Positions 46,288 through 55,295 of a stretch of DNA of 64,000 nt are shown piece by piece; the stretch's first letter is position 1; each line of letters begins with the position of its first letter. The stretch is from Bacteroidota bacterium (GTDB lineage Bacteria > Bacteroidota > Bacteroidia > Chitinophagales > JADIYW01): assembly GCA_963169645.1 (NCBI GenBank), contig CAUJCO010000014.1:129001-193000 (forward strand), in the 5' to 3' direction. A program made the translations under genes and the position numbers. The notes beneath the pieces were generated by a model. The model did not search any database. It was not told the origin of the DNA and saw only the letters and a list, made by a program, of their open reading frames with translations.

Positions 46288-47709
46288 TTATATTATGTGT
46301 AAATCATTAGCAAACGCTAATAATTTTTCTTCTTGCCATCTTCCTGCCATTAATTGCATGCCAATAGGTAGTCCATTTTGTGATTGATATAATGGCAATG
46401 AAATACCCGGAACGCCGGCAATATTGGCTTGTACGGTGAAAATATCACCTAAAAAAGAGGCAATAGAATCTTGCACGGCTCCAATTTTATACGCAGGTGT
46501 AGGTGCCGTTGGGCAAAGTATAAAATCGTACTCTTCTAAAGTTTTATGGGTTTTTTCGGCAACAATGCGTCGTACTTTTTGAGCTTTGGAATAATACGCA
46601 TCATAGTAGCCGGCACTCAACACAAATGCACCGCTCATAATTCTGCGTTGTACTTCCTTGCCAAAACCTTGTGACCGCGATAATTTATATGTCGATTCTA
46701 AATCCGTTGCTTCTTTAGCACGATAGCCATATTTTACACCATCGTAGCGGGAAAGATTGCTCGATGCCTCTGCTGTTGTAAGCACATAATATGCCGGAAC
46801 AATATAATCTAATTCGGCAAATTCAATAGCCTCTACGGTATGGCCTTCTTGTTTTAAACGGTCAATAAATTGCCAGCAAGCCGCACGAACTTCGGTATCT
46901 ACACCTTCGTGTTCTAAAGCATTGTTGTAATACGCAATTTTGTATTTTTGATTGGAATGTAAACTGCTGGTATATGCAGGAACAATTTTTGGCGAACAAG
47001 TTGCATCGTATGCATCGGCACCGGCAATTACTTCTAAAATAAGAGCAGCATCTTCAACCGAATGTGTAAACGGTCCAATTTGATCAAAAGAGGAACCATA
47101 CGCCATTAAACCATAACGAGAAACACGGCCGTATGTTGGTTTCAGCCCGACAATTCCACAAAAGGAAGCCGGTTGCCGAATGGAACCGCCTGTATCAGAA
47201 CCAAGTGCTGCTATACATAAATTAGCTGCCACTGCTACTGCAGAACCACCGGAAGAACCACCGGAAACACGCGTTGTATCGTGTGGGTTGAGCACCGGAC
47301 CGTAGTAAGAATTCTCATTACTGCCACCCATCGCAAATTCATCGCAATTTGTAGTGCCCACAATAATGGCATCTTCTTGCAATAATTTTTCTACTACTGT
47401 GGCTGAATATGGAGAAATAAAACCCTCTAATATTTTGGAAGCACCGGTTGCCGGATGATTGGCATAAACGATATTATCTTTTATAGCAATCGTTAAACCG
47501 AATAATTTTCCTAAAGTTTGTTTGTTTTGAAGTTTTGCATCTAAATTATGAGCTTGTTGTAGCGCACTTTCCTCGAAGACATGGACAAATGCATTGAGGT
47601 GTGCATGCGCGTTTATTGTTTGTAAGGTATGTTGGATATATGCAGTAACTGTAAACTTTTGACTATATAAATCTGCTTGCAGCGTCTTGAGAGATCTGTA
47701 TATTTCCAC
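46288..47709 (-). CDS. gatA: Aspartyl/glutamyl-tRNA amidotransferase subunit A
   Basis: A 473-residue amidase-family enzyme that supplies ammonia to transamidate mischarged Glu-tRNA(Gln) or Asp-tRNA(Asn). The Ser-cisSer-Lys triad is visible: K77 in TIAIKDN, S152 in SGGSSGGSA and S176 in GSDTGGSIRQPA. GVKYGYRA and GFGKEVQRRIMSG are also typical. gatB and gatC are not in the window. tatA lies 16 bases upstream. The island begins at its stop codon; the C-terminus appears complete for a Bacteroidota GatA. Confidence 0.95.
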   Translation of the reverse strand: MEIYRSLKTLQADLYSQKFTVTAYIQHTLQTINAHAHLNAFVHVFEESALQQAHNLDAKLQNKQTLGKLFGLTIAIKDNIVYANHPATGASKILEGFISPYSATVVEKLLQEDAIIVGTTNCDEFAMGGSNENSYYGPVLNPHDTTRVSGGSSGGSAVAVAANLCIAALGSDTGGSIRQPASFCGIVGLKPTYGRVSRYGLMAYGSSFDQIGPFTHSVEDAALILEVIAGADAYDATCSPKIVPAYTSSLHSNQKYKIAYYNNALEHEGVDTEVRAACWQFIDRLKQEGHTVEAIEFAELDYIVPAYYVLTTAEASSNLSRYDGVKYGYRAKEATDLESTYKLSRSQGFGKEVQRRIMSGAFVLSAGYYDAYYSKAQKVRRIVAEKTHKTLEEYDFILCPTAPTPAYKIGAVQDSIASFLGDIFTVQANIAGVPGISLPLYQSQNGLPIGMQLMAGRWQEEKLLAFANDLHII

Positions 47710-47725
47710 CTATAAAAGTATTAGA

Positions 47726-47932
47726 TTATTTATTTTCAGGTAATTGTTGTTTCTTAGCTTCGTCTTCTTTTAAGCCTTTGTCAAACTCATCTTGCAAGTT
47801 TGATTTTGCAGCATTAAATTCACGAACACCTTTACCAATACCACGCATTAATTCCGGAATTTTTTTACCGCCAAAAAGCAATACAACTACTGCTAAAATA
47901 AACCATAATTCTGTTCCATGTAATCCAAACAT
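47726..47932 (-). CDS. tatA: Twin-arginine translocase TatA/TatE-type subunit
   Basis: A 68-residue protein with one N-terminal membrane helix (about 6-21), the hinge [20 protein letters not shown] and a charged helical tail, the usual TatA/E layout. It forms the pore for folded proteins exported by Tat. It sits 16 bases upstream of gatA. A TAATTTTG -7 box on the minus strand (47950-47957) lies 17 bases before its start, without a clear -33 element. Confidence 0.92.
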   Translation of the reverse strand: MFGLHGTELWFILAVVVLLFGGKKIPELMRGIGKGVREFNAAKSNLQDEFDKGLKEDEAKKQQLPENK

Positions 47933-48026
47933 AGCTATTATATTTACTACAAAATTAGTATTTTTTCAGATTAATAGTTGACTTTAGCGTAACTCGTTTG
48001 TTATTAATACTTAAATAAATCAACTT

Positions 48027-48413
48027 TCAATCTTCCATCTCTTTAAATTTATCAATCTCTCTTCGGTCTTTTTTGGTTGGCCTACCACTGCCTTTGTCGC
48101 GCACTTCGTAGAAAACAGCCGGAAATTTTAGTTTGTTTTTTTCTGTTTCCGGCGTTAAATCTTCATAGCACGTTGCGGCTATAGGAGCTCCTACTCTCTT
48201 TTCTATAAGCTGTAGCACTTTTATGGTCCATTTTTCACCTTGTTTATTGAGATGAATAGTTTGACCAATTTTTAACATATAAGATGGCTTCACCGACGTA
48301 CCATCTATTTTAATTTTTCCGGCATCACATGCTTCGGTTGCTAAGGTGCGCGTTTTGTATAAACGAACGGACCAAAGCCACTTATCAATACGTATTTTTT
48401 GGATTTCAGACAT
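48027..48413 (-). CDS. Hsp15-like S4-domain RNA-binding protein
   Basis: A 128-residue protein. The start MSEIQKIRIDKWLW at 48413 is chosen because S4 proteins of this family begin here; the frame extends 31 codons upstream without family similarity. The S4 motif runs IRIDKWLWSVRLYKTRTLA to GKIKIDG (about 6-40). The C-terminal part has PTKKDRREIDKF. Hsp15 binds stalled 50S subunits carrying nascent-chain tRNA. It is 94 bases downstream of the tatA region and probably a single gene. Confidence 0.88.
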   Translation of the reverse strand: MSEIQKIRIDKWLWSVRLYKTRTLATEACDAGKIKIDGTSVKPSYMLKIGQTIHLNKQGEKWTIKVLQLIEKRVGAPIAATCYEDLTPETEKNKLKFPAVFYEVRDKGSGRPTKKDRREIDKFKEMED

Positions 48414-48430
48414 TTTTGGCAATATATTTG
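48398..48430 (+). promoter_or_regulatory. Promoter of the 48479 gene
   Basis: TTTG (48398-48401) is followed after 21 nt by TATATTTG (48423-48430), a good Bacteroidota promoter. It overlaps the start of the divergent Hsp15-like gene. The box ends 48 bases before the ATG at 48479. Confidence 0.6.
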
Positions 48431-48478
48431 TAATTCTTTTTACAATTCGTGTAATTTTAAACAAAATTTTTGGTTCAG

Positions 48479-48928
48479 ATGAAGTATTTTTTAGTATTAT
48501 TTTCAATTGTTAGTCTACATATTGGTGGCATTATGGCAAAACCACCGAAGGTTTCTAAAACAAAACCGAAACCGAACGAATGGGTGGTTCCGTATAAAGC
48601 TTCTGTATCCAAAATTATTTATGGCAATTGGTTATGGATAGAAACCGATTGTTGTGGTGTACGACACGGGCTGAGCAATCCGAATAGTACAAATGATAGT
48701 ATTGTTTTAAATTTGAATGTAGATAATTCCTTTTTAGAAACACATACCAAACCAAGTACTTTACCACGAAACGGAAACTTTATTTTATTTAAAGAAAATA
48801 ATATGGACATGGTTCAATTTAACGATGAACGACCTGCTAAATATTCCATTTCTGACAACAACGATACATTAATTCTAAGTTGGAAACATTTAGAATTACA
48901 AACAGAGAAATATCTTCGCAAAAAATAA
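48479..48928 (+). CDS. Exported lipocalin-like protein of unknown function
   Basis: A 149-residue protein with a signal peptide (MKYFLVLFSIVSLHIGGIMA) and a lysine/proline-rich linker. A small beta-rich domain begins YGNWLWIETDCCGVRHGL and continues with FILFKENNMDMVQF and NDTLILSW. The alternating strands and the G-x-W start resemble lipocalin-like domains common in Bacteroidota, but this is only a resemblance. The ATG at 48479 is preferred over an in-frame TTG three codons earlier. Its stop abuts the convergent cysteine desulfurase gene. Confidence 0.6.
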   Translation: MKYFLVLFSIVSLHIGGIMAKPPKVSKTKPKPNEWVVPYKASVSKIIYGNWLWIETDCCGVRHGLSNPNSTNDSIVLNLNVDNSFLETHTKPSTLPRNGNFILFKENNMDMVQFNDERPAKYSISDNNDTLILSWKHLELQTEKYLRKK

Positions 48929-50050
48929 TTAAGTAAGTTGATAAACTTCTTCTATCAATTGAATTGTTTCGTCTAATTCTTTTTTGGTCGTATATTTTCC
49001 GATACTAAATCGTATAGATTTTTCGGCTTGCTCTTTACTGAGCTGCATAGCAGTGAGCACGTGTGATGGCAAATTTTGTGCAGATGTACATGCAGAACCT
49101 GTTGCAACAGAAAGTTTATTTTTGGTATGTCGAATAAAATCGACTGCTTTAAATGGAAAAGTGATATTCGATGTATTGGGCAATCTGTTTGCTGCAGCAC
49201 CATTTATCCGAATTTTATCGCCTAATAATTCTATCAATCGCTGCTCCAGATAGATGTGATTTTCAGCTAATGCATTCTCTATTTTAATTTCGGAACAAGC
49301 TTTGCCTAAGCCCACAATAGAAGGCACATTAAGTGTGCCGCTTCTCCAACCACGTTCATGGCCACCGCCATGCAATATGGGTTCCAATTGCACCCGTGGA
49401 TTTTTTCTGCTTACATACAACGCACCAATTCCTTTGGGTCCATAAAATTTATGTGCCGACAAGCACAACATATCAATTCCTAAACTACGAACCTCCATGG
49501 GAATTTTGCCTACAGCTTGTGTGGCATCACAAAAGAAAATCGAATTTTTCCGATGAACAATTGAAGCAATATCAGCAATCGGATGTAGCACACCGGTTTC
49601 ATTATTCGCAAACATGATAGCTACTAAAATCGTTTTTTCCGTAATGGCTGTTTCTAATTCTTGTAAGTTGATTTGCCCGTGTTCATCAACAGGAAGGTAC
49701 GTAACACTTGCTCCTTTTTTTTCTAAATAAGCACAGGTATCCAATACGGCTTTATGTTCTGTTTTAACAGTAACGATATGATTCCCTTTTGATTGATATA
49801 ATGCAAAAACACCTTTAATAGCTAAGTTGATAGCTTCTGTACTTCCGGAAGTAAAGATAACTTCTTGTGTTTCGCAGTGCAACGTTTGAGCTACTTGTGC
49901 ACGCGCAATTTCGACCGCATCTTTGGCTTGCATGCCCGGCAAGTGCGTACTGCTGGCGGCATTGCCAAATTTCTCCGAGAAATAAGGCAACATAGCGGCT
50001 AACACGTTGGCATCTACCGGTGTGGTGGCATTGTAATCAAGATATATCAC
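48929..50050 (-). CDS. Cysteine desulfurase (IscS/NifS family)
   Basis: A 373-residue PLP enzyme that takes sulfur from cysteine for Fe-S clusters and tRNA thiolation. The PLP lysine is K201 in SAHKFYGPKG, and the catalytic cysteine is C321 in GSACTSAQNLPSHVL. MIYLDYNATTPVD at the start and HGGGHERGWRSGTLN are class I signatures. No iscU or sufBCD is nearby, so the branch it supplies is unknown. Length is close to the family's. Confidence 0.93.
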   Translation of the reverse strand: MIYLDYNATTPVDANVLAAMLPYFSEKFGNAASSTHLPGMQAKDAVEIARAQVAQTLHCETQEVIFTSGSTEAINLAIKGVFALYQSKGNHIVTVKTEHKAVLDTCAYLEKKGASVTYLPVDEHGQINLQELETAITEKTILVAIMFANNETGVLHPIADIASIVHRKNSIFFCDATQAVGKIPMEVRSLGIDMLCLSAHKFYGPKGIGALYVSRKNPRVQLEPILHGGGHERGWRSGTLNVPSIVGLGKACSEIKIENALAENHIYLEQRLIELLGDKIRINGAAANRLPNTSNITFPFKAVDFIRHTKNKLSVATGSACTSAQNLPSHVLTAMQLSKEQAEKSIRFSIGKYTTKKELDETIQLIEEVYQLT

Positions 50051-50172
50051 TGTATAAAAATAGGCAATTCCAATAAAATAGTTGGAGAATGACGTTACAT
50101 CAAATGAAATAAATTTTTGTTATCATTTTAGATGTATTTGGAATATCGTTGCATAAATTCTAATTTGTTTCT

Positions 50173-50577
50173 ATGAAAAAGATAGACCATATCGGAATTG
50201 CAGTAAAAGATTTAGAAGCGTCTAACAAGATTTTTACAGCTTTATTTAATCGAAAGCCATTTCATCAAGAGGTAGTAGAAAGTGAAAAATTAGATGTTTC
50301 CTTTTTTGAATTAGGCGACACTAAAGTAGAGTTAATGCAGGCACAATCTCCGGAAAGTAAAGTGCATAAATACTTAGAGAAAAAAGGCGAAGGCATACAT
50401 CACGTTTGTTTTGAAGTTGATGATATTGTGACTGAAATGGAGCGTTTGAAATCTGAAGGGTTTCAACCTTTAACTGAAAAACCGTACAAAGGTGCATTGA
50501 ATAAATTAGTTTGTTTTTTTCATCCTAAAACAACCAATGGCATTTTAATAGAACTCTGCCAAAAAACAGCCTATTAA
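50173..50577 (+). CDS. mce: Methylmalonyl-CoA epimerase
   Basis: A 134-residue vicinal-oxygen-chelate enzyme interconverting (R)- and (S)-methylmalonyl-CoA in propionate metabolism. Metal ligands are visible as H6 in KIDHIGIAV, a histidine in GEGIHHVCFEVDD and a glutamate in GILIELCQ. Length and order fit the family. The mutase genes are not in the window. Confidence 0.92.
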   Translation: MKKIDHIGIAVKDLEASNKIFTALFNRKPFHQEVVESEKLDVSFFELGDTKVELMQAQSPESKVHKYLEKKGEGIHHVCFEVDDIVTEMERLKSEGFQPLTEKPYKGALNKLVCFFHPKTTNGILIELCQKTAY

Positions 50578-50711
50578 TTTTTAGTATAAAAAATGAAATG
50601 CTTTTTCGCTTTTAGAAGGAATGGCATTCAACACCTGAAAGTAATGCAACGAATATTACAGTGTATTATGTACAACATATTACGAGCTTTGTAAAGCGAA
50701 GGATACTTTAT

Positions 50712-53057
50712 TTAGCGGGTACTTTCAACTAATTTTCCTTCACTTTTAATCAATAATATGTTGTTTTTATACACATTGCTCATTTTTTCGTATTTCGGTG
50801 CAATCACTGTATTTCCTTTATAATCCAACAACGATAATTTATCGTTTGATAAAGCTTTTGTGTATCCATTTTTACACTCGCCATGCGAATCATACACAAA
50901 AGGAGTCAATTCTTTTTGGGCTGTTATCAATCCCCATTTCCCATCTTTTTTTGCCCATGCAACACCATCTTTCAAAATGGAAATATCTTGATACTTAAAA
51001 TCAATTATTGTTTTTCCATTGGCATCCACTATTCCGTATTTATCGCTTTTTTTTACAGAATAAAAACCATTTTCCGGATCATAAGCACCATTATACACTT
51101 CGTTATTTATTTTTTTGCCGGTTGTGTTGATGATGTAATATATATCACCCTCTTTCACCATCGATTTTCCATTCTCAAAGTTCGAAGCTAAATCATATTT
51201 GTATGGAATCACTAATTTTCCTGTCGTATCAATAAAACCAATCTTAGTACCGTTTTTTACTATACATCTATTTTCCGAAAAATTTGTTACTCCATCATAG
51301 AGATTGTTATCAATTTTTTTACCGGATTTGTCTATAAAATAATATCTGCCGGAATAATAATCTTTGATGTATGCTCTACCGTTATGAAAAGCACCGCCGT
51401 CAGAGGCGTTTTGAATTTTGAAAGAATTTCCTTTCTTATCAAAATACAATACATTAAAACCGTACACTGTCTTTCCTTTTGCTAATCCTTCGCTAAATGG
51501 ACCTTCAAACGTATTATCACTTCCAATATTTTTGATAGTTGCAAAATTTTGGTCTAATAGCAACGGTGCCGAATAAGCTGTTTCTTTTACAGCAGTAATG
51601 CCATCTGAAAAATTCAAAGCCGATTCATACTTTTTCGGATTTAATTTTTTCCCTGTATAATCAAGAAAATCTAACGTATATTTTTTAGCTAAGAAAATGC
51701 CATTTTCATCAAACTCACCAACATCTGTATAATCTAACAGTTGCTTGTTTTTAGTAGAAATGTTGTATAAATACACGCTTTTCCCATATTTTAATATTAT
51801 GGAATCATCTTCGTTTTTAAACTCTGTTCCGTAAGATGCTACATTTTCTTGAACAATTGATTTTACTAAGGTGCCGGAAGCATTAAATATTTCTACCTTG
51901 TCCGGAAATAACAAGGCCAATTTATTTTTTTTACCGAACACAACATTAATTGCGCCCCGTTCAGGAATAATGACTTGCAACGATTTATTTATTATTGTGA
52001 ATTTATTATCCTTCTTTAAATAGGTAATTCCAAAATCCGTAAATGAATAAATATAATCGTATGGCTCTTTCGTTATTGTTTTAGCATTTTTATCTATCAA
52101 TTCATATTTTAAATCCTTGGTTGTTTGATAGTATTCTGTACCGGCTTTCTTAGATATATCGGTATAAACAAACGGCAAAACAGTTACTCCGTTATGATCG
52201 ATAATGCCGTATTTGGTACTTGTGATGTAGGTTATTTTAGATATTTCTTTTACGATGAAAAAATCATCCGTAATCGTAATATTATCATATTTTAATGGCA
52301 CAATTACTTTGCCTGTTTTATCTATAATTCCGCCTTGGTCAGAGCCCATACTATAGTTTCTAGTTGTAAAAACAAGTGCAAAGTTTCCAACAAAATCATT
52401 TCCTCGCAAATATGATGGCGGAATAACCCATTTCATATTTTTATCAATGTATCCATATTTGGTAGAATCTAATAGAGAAACACATGCCAAGCCTTGCGAA
52501 AATTTAGATGGACTGCGATAAATTGCCGGAATTTTAATCTTATTTTTTTTGTCAATAAATCCGTATCCTTTATCCTTACTAAAGCAGATATAATCTTCCG
52601 ATGGATTCGCTAAATGTTTATACTCCAACGGGATAATTAATTTCCCATTTTTATCTGCTGCACCAAATAATATACTTCCATCTTTAAACTTCTTGGACAA
52701 AACTGCCAATCCATCTGCGAATTGTTTAATTTCATTATATTCATTTGGCAAAATATGATTTTTAGATTTGACGTTATACATTCCCCACAAACCTAAGGTA
52801 TCTTTTATATAAAAGATATTTTCTTCCGAAGAAGCCCAAACATATTGATATTTCATAGGAAGTATCCATTCATTTTTTGCTTCGTTATATAATCCGTATC
52901 GAGTATGTGTTTTATAATTTATGCCGGCACCATCTGTGAACGAATAATACACACAAGCAATTGAATTTTGATAGCGAGAACTGACGGTAAAATCATTGGC
53001 TGCCCAAGCATTACATATAATCAAGGAAAAGAAGAAGGATAAAAAGATCGATTTCAT
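50712..53057 (-). CDS. Exported WG-repeat protein
   Basis: A 781-residue protein with a signal peptide (MKSIFLSFFFSLIICNAWA) and many WG beta-repeats spread from about residue 40 to the end, for example YGFIDKKNKIKIPAIY, YGYIDKNMKWVIPPSY, IGFIDTTGKLVIPYKY and YGIVDANGKTIIDFKY. Each repeat follows the pattern G-x-I/L-D-x-x-G-K-x-I-I-P-x-K/x-Y. WG repeats are thought to form beta structures for binding; no function is established. No T9SS domain is present. No promoter was found just upstream. Confidence 0.9.
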   Translation of the reverse strand: MKSIFLSFFFSLIICNAWAANDFTVSSRYQNSIACVYYSFTDGAGINYKTHTRYGLYNEAKNEWILPMKYQYVWASSEENIFYIKDTLGLWGMYNVKSKNHILPNEYNEIKQFADGLAVLSKKFKDGSILFGAADKNGKLIIPLEYKHLANPSEDYICFSKDKGYGFIDKKNKIKIPAIYRSPSKFSQGLACVSLLDSTKYGYIDKNMKWVIPPSYLRGNDFVGNFALVFTTRNYSMGSDQGGIIDKTGKVIVPLKYDNITITDDFFIVKEISKITYITSTKYGIIDHNGVTVLPFVYTDISKKAGTEYYQTTKDLKYELIDKNAKTITKEPYDYIYSFTDFGITYLKKDNKFTIINKSLQVIIPERGAINVVFGKKNKLALLFPDKVEIFNASGTLVKSIVQENVASYGTEFKNEDDSIILKYGKSVYLYNISTKNKQLLDYTDVGEFDENGIFLAKKYTLDFLDYTGKKLNPKKYESALNFSDGITAVKETAYSAPLLLDQNFATIKNIGSDNTFEGPFSEGLAKGKTVYGFNVLYFDKKGNSFKIQNASDGGAFHNGRAYIKDYYSGRYYFIDKSGKKIDNNLYDGVTNFSENRCIVKNGTKIGFIDTTGKLVIPYKYDLASNFENGKSMVKEGDIYYIINTTGKKINNEVYNGAYDPENGFYSVKKSDKYGIVDANGKTIIDFKYQDISILKDGVAWAKKDGKWGLITAQKELTPFVYDSHGECKNGYTKALSNDKLSLLDYKGNTVIAPKYEKMSNVYKNNILLIKSEGKLVESTR

Positions 53058-53216
53058 AAATTATGGATATTTAAAATGATGTATCAAAATAAATACCAAT
53101 TATGACATACACAATACGTAGTTTATGGTATTTTGAGCTTTTTACTTTAAAAAAATGAAATTATATGCCTTAACTGCTGTTTTCACCTGCATACACATCT
53201 AAAAATATTTTTACTT

Positions 53217-53249
53217 TTTGTGTTCAACTTAATTCTATTATTATCTTTG
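53217..53249 (+). promoter_or_regulatory. Promoter of glyS with near-leaderless start
   Basis: TTTG (53217-53220) is followed after 21 nt by TATCTTTG (53242-53249). The box ends six bases before the ATG at 53256, so transcription should begin at or very near the start codon. This also argues against the in-frame GTG at 53220 as the start. Confidence 0.7.
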
Positions 53250-53255
53250 CACATT

Positions 53256-54779
53256 ATGGCAGAAATAGATTTACAGAAAATTGTATCGCATTGTAAAGAA
53301 TACGGATTTATTTTTCCGTCGAGCGAAATTTATGACAACTTAGGTGCTGTGTATGATTACGGTCCGTTTGGTGCTGAGTTGAAAAACCATATCAAAGAAT
53401 ATTGGTGGAAAAGTATGGTGCAGATGAACGAGAATATTGTTGGCATTGATGCGGCTATTTTTATGCATCCTACCACATGGAAAGCCAGCGGGCACGTTGA
53501 TTCTTTTTCCGACCCATTAATCGACAATAAAGATTCTAAAAAAAGATACCGTGCGGATGTTTTGTTAGAAGAAAAAATTGACAAACTCAAAGAAAAAGGC
53601 GAAAAAGAATTAGCCAAGAAAAACCTATTACAAGACAGCGAAGAAGAAAAAGCTAAAGCATCCCGCGATTATGCAAAAGGTGTTACTTTGGAAAATGCAT
53701 ACAAACAAGCAGCTGAAGCATCCGACTTTAAACGTTATAAAGAACTTATAGAAGAATACGAAATTGTATGCGAAGTTTCAGGAACAAAGAATTGGACAGA
53801 TGTGCGTCAATTCAATTTGATGTTCAACACACAATTAGGTTCAGTAAGCGAAGAATCGAACACCATTTATTTGCGTCCGGAAACAGCACAAGGTATTTTT
53901 GTCAATTTCCTGAATGTGCAGAAAACGGCAAGGATGAAAATTCCATTCGGTATTGCACAAATTGGAAAAGCATTCAGAAACGAGATAGTAGCCCGACAAT
54001 TTATTTTCCGTATGCGCGAATTTGAACAAATGGAAATGCAATTTTTTGTGCGTCCCGGAACACAAAAAGAATGGTTCGACAAATGGAAGCAAACAAGATT
54101 AAAATGGCATTTAGCCTTAGGAACATCGCCGGAAAAATTGCGTTTTCACGTACACGAAAAATTAGCACATTATGCTGATGCTGCCGAAGATATTCAATTT
54201 AGATTTCCAATCGGATTTAAAGAATTGGAAGGTATTCACTCCAGAACTGATTTCGACTTATCGGAACATCAAAAATATTCCGGAAAAAAACTACAATATT
54301 TCGATTCCGAATTAAACCAAAATTATGTGCCATTCGTTATAGAAACATCCATTGGTTTGGACAGAATGTTCTTACGAATTTTGAGCGATGCATTAAAAGA
54401 AGAAACCTTGGAAAACGGCGAAACTCGAACCGTTTTAAATATTCCACCGGCATTAGCTCCCATAAAAGTGGCGGTGTTGCCTTTAGTAAAAAAAGATGGT
54501 TTGCCCGAAAAAGCAAGAGAAATTATCGACACATTAAAATTTGTAGGCAGAACTTTTTACGAGGAAAAAGATTCTATCGGCAAACGTTATAGAAGAATGG
54601 ATGCCATTGGTACACCTTATTGCATCACCGTTGATCATCAAACTTTAGAAGACAATACCGTTACAATTCGCGAGCGAGACACGATGCAACAAGACCGCAT
54701 TGCTATTTCAGAAATAGAAAAAATTGTTGGCTCAAAAGTTGATATGAATAATTTGCTACGCAAAGCATTAGCAGAATAA
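53256..54779 (+). CDS. glyS: Glycyl-tRNA synthetase (dimeric type)
   Basis: A 507-residue class II synthetase. The start at 53256 gives MAEIDLQKIVSHCKEYGF, matching the family. Motif 2 is IAQIGKAFRNEI followed by FRMREFEQMEMQFFV, and motif 3 is IGLDRMFLRIL. RPETAQGIFVNF and the C-terminal anticodon-binding domain beginning near PIKVAVLPLV are present. It is the alpha2 enzyme rather than the bacterial alpha2beta2 form. The symbol follows common Bacteroidota usage. Confidence 0.95.
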   Translation: MAEIDLQKIVSHCKEYGFIFPSSEIYDNLGAVYDYGPFGAELKNHIKEYWWKSMVQMNENIVGIDAAIFMHPTTWKASGHVDSFSDPLIDNKDSKKRYRADVLLEEKIDKLKEKGEKELAKKNLLQDSEEEKAKASRDYAKGVTLENAYKQAAEASDFKRYKELIEEYEIVCEVSGTKNWTDVRQFNLMFNTQLGSVSEESNTIYLRPETAQGIFVNFLNVQKTARMKIPFGIAQIGKAFRNEIVARQFIFRMREFEQMEMQFFVRPGTQKEWFDKWKQTRLKWHLALGTSPEKLRFHVHEKLAHYADAAEDIQFRFPIGFKELEGIHSRTDFDLSEHQKYSGKKLQYFDSELNQNYVPFVIETSIGLDRMFLRILSDALKEETLENGETRTVLNIPPALAPIKVAVLPLVKKDGLPEKAREIIDTLKFVGRTFYEEKDSIGKRYRRMDAIGTPYCITVDHQTLEDNTVTIRERDTMQQDRIAISEIEKIVGSKVDMNNLLRKALAE

Positions 54780-54783
54780 ACGA

Positions 54784-55248
54784 ATCAACATAAAAAAATT
54801 TGCAAGCATATGGTTGTTTAGTTGCTGGATGACAGTAACCTGTTTTGCCGGAAATCCTTATGTGCAAGGCAATTGGAAAGGTCGTTTGCTATCGAACTAT
54901 TTAGATGTGTACAACAAAAATGGGTTGCCCGTTAATTTGTATTTAATGGATGATAAATCGGATGGAAATTTGGTTGGAGAAATGACAATTCACTACCAAT
55001 ATCAAGAAGATGTGTACCGTGCAAAATATAAAGTGAGTGGGAAAATAAATTACAATACATTTCAATTTAATATTACACAAACCGAACTCGTATTTAGCGA
55101 TCTATTGCCAAAAGGGTTGGAATGGTGTATGGGCAAAGCCGATAACCTACAAATTTATCGTAGCTCCAAAGTAAAGAAACTCTATATAGACGGACAATTT
55201 GAAACCAATTGCAATGAAAAATATAGAATGGTTTTATTTAAAAAATAG
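54784..55248 (+). CDS. Exported small protein of unknown function, probably with a non-ATG start
   Basis: The frame opens after glyS and reads INIKKFASIWLFSCWMTVTCFA, then GNPYVQGNWKG, a perfect signal peptide if translation starts at ATC 54784 or ATA 54790. The nearest conventional choices are TTG 54814 or ATG 54829, which lose the lysines needed for export. About 154 residues from 54784; the mature part has GNWKGRLLSNYLDVYNKNG, YLMDDKSDGNLVGEMTIHY and FETNCNEKYRMVLFKK, and no recognised family. It follows glyS by four bases and may be translationally coupled. The start is uncertain. Confidence 0.5.
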   Translation: MNIKKFASIWLFSCWMTVTCFAGNPYVQGNWKGRLLSNYLDVYNKNGLPVNLYLMDDKSDGNLVGEMTIHYQYQEDVYRAKYKVSGKINYNTFQFNITQTELVFSDLLPKGLEWCMGKADNLQIYRSSKVKKLYIDGQFETNCNEKYRMVLFKK

Positions 55249-55295
55249 ATTTTAAATTAACTGTTTTATTTTGTAGTTTTATGTAAACCATTTAC

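Noticed and set aside
53220-53255. Upstream GTG start for glyS adding 12 residues
   Set aside because: The GTG overlaps the -33 promoter element and the extra residues are not family-like.
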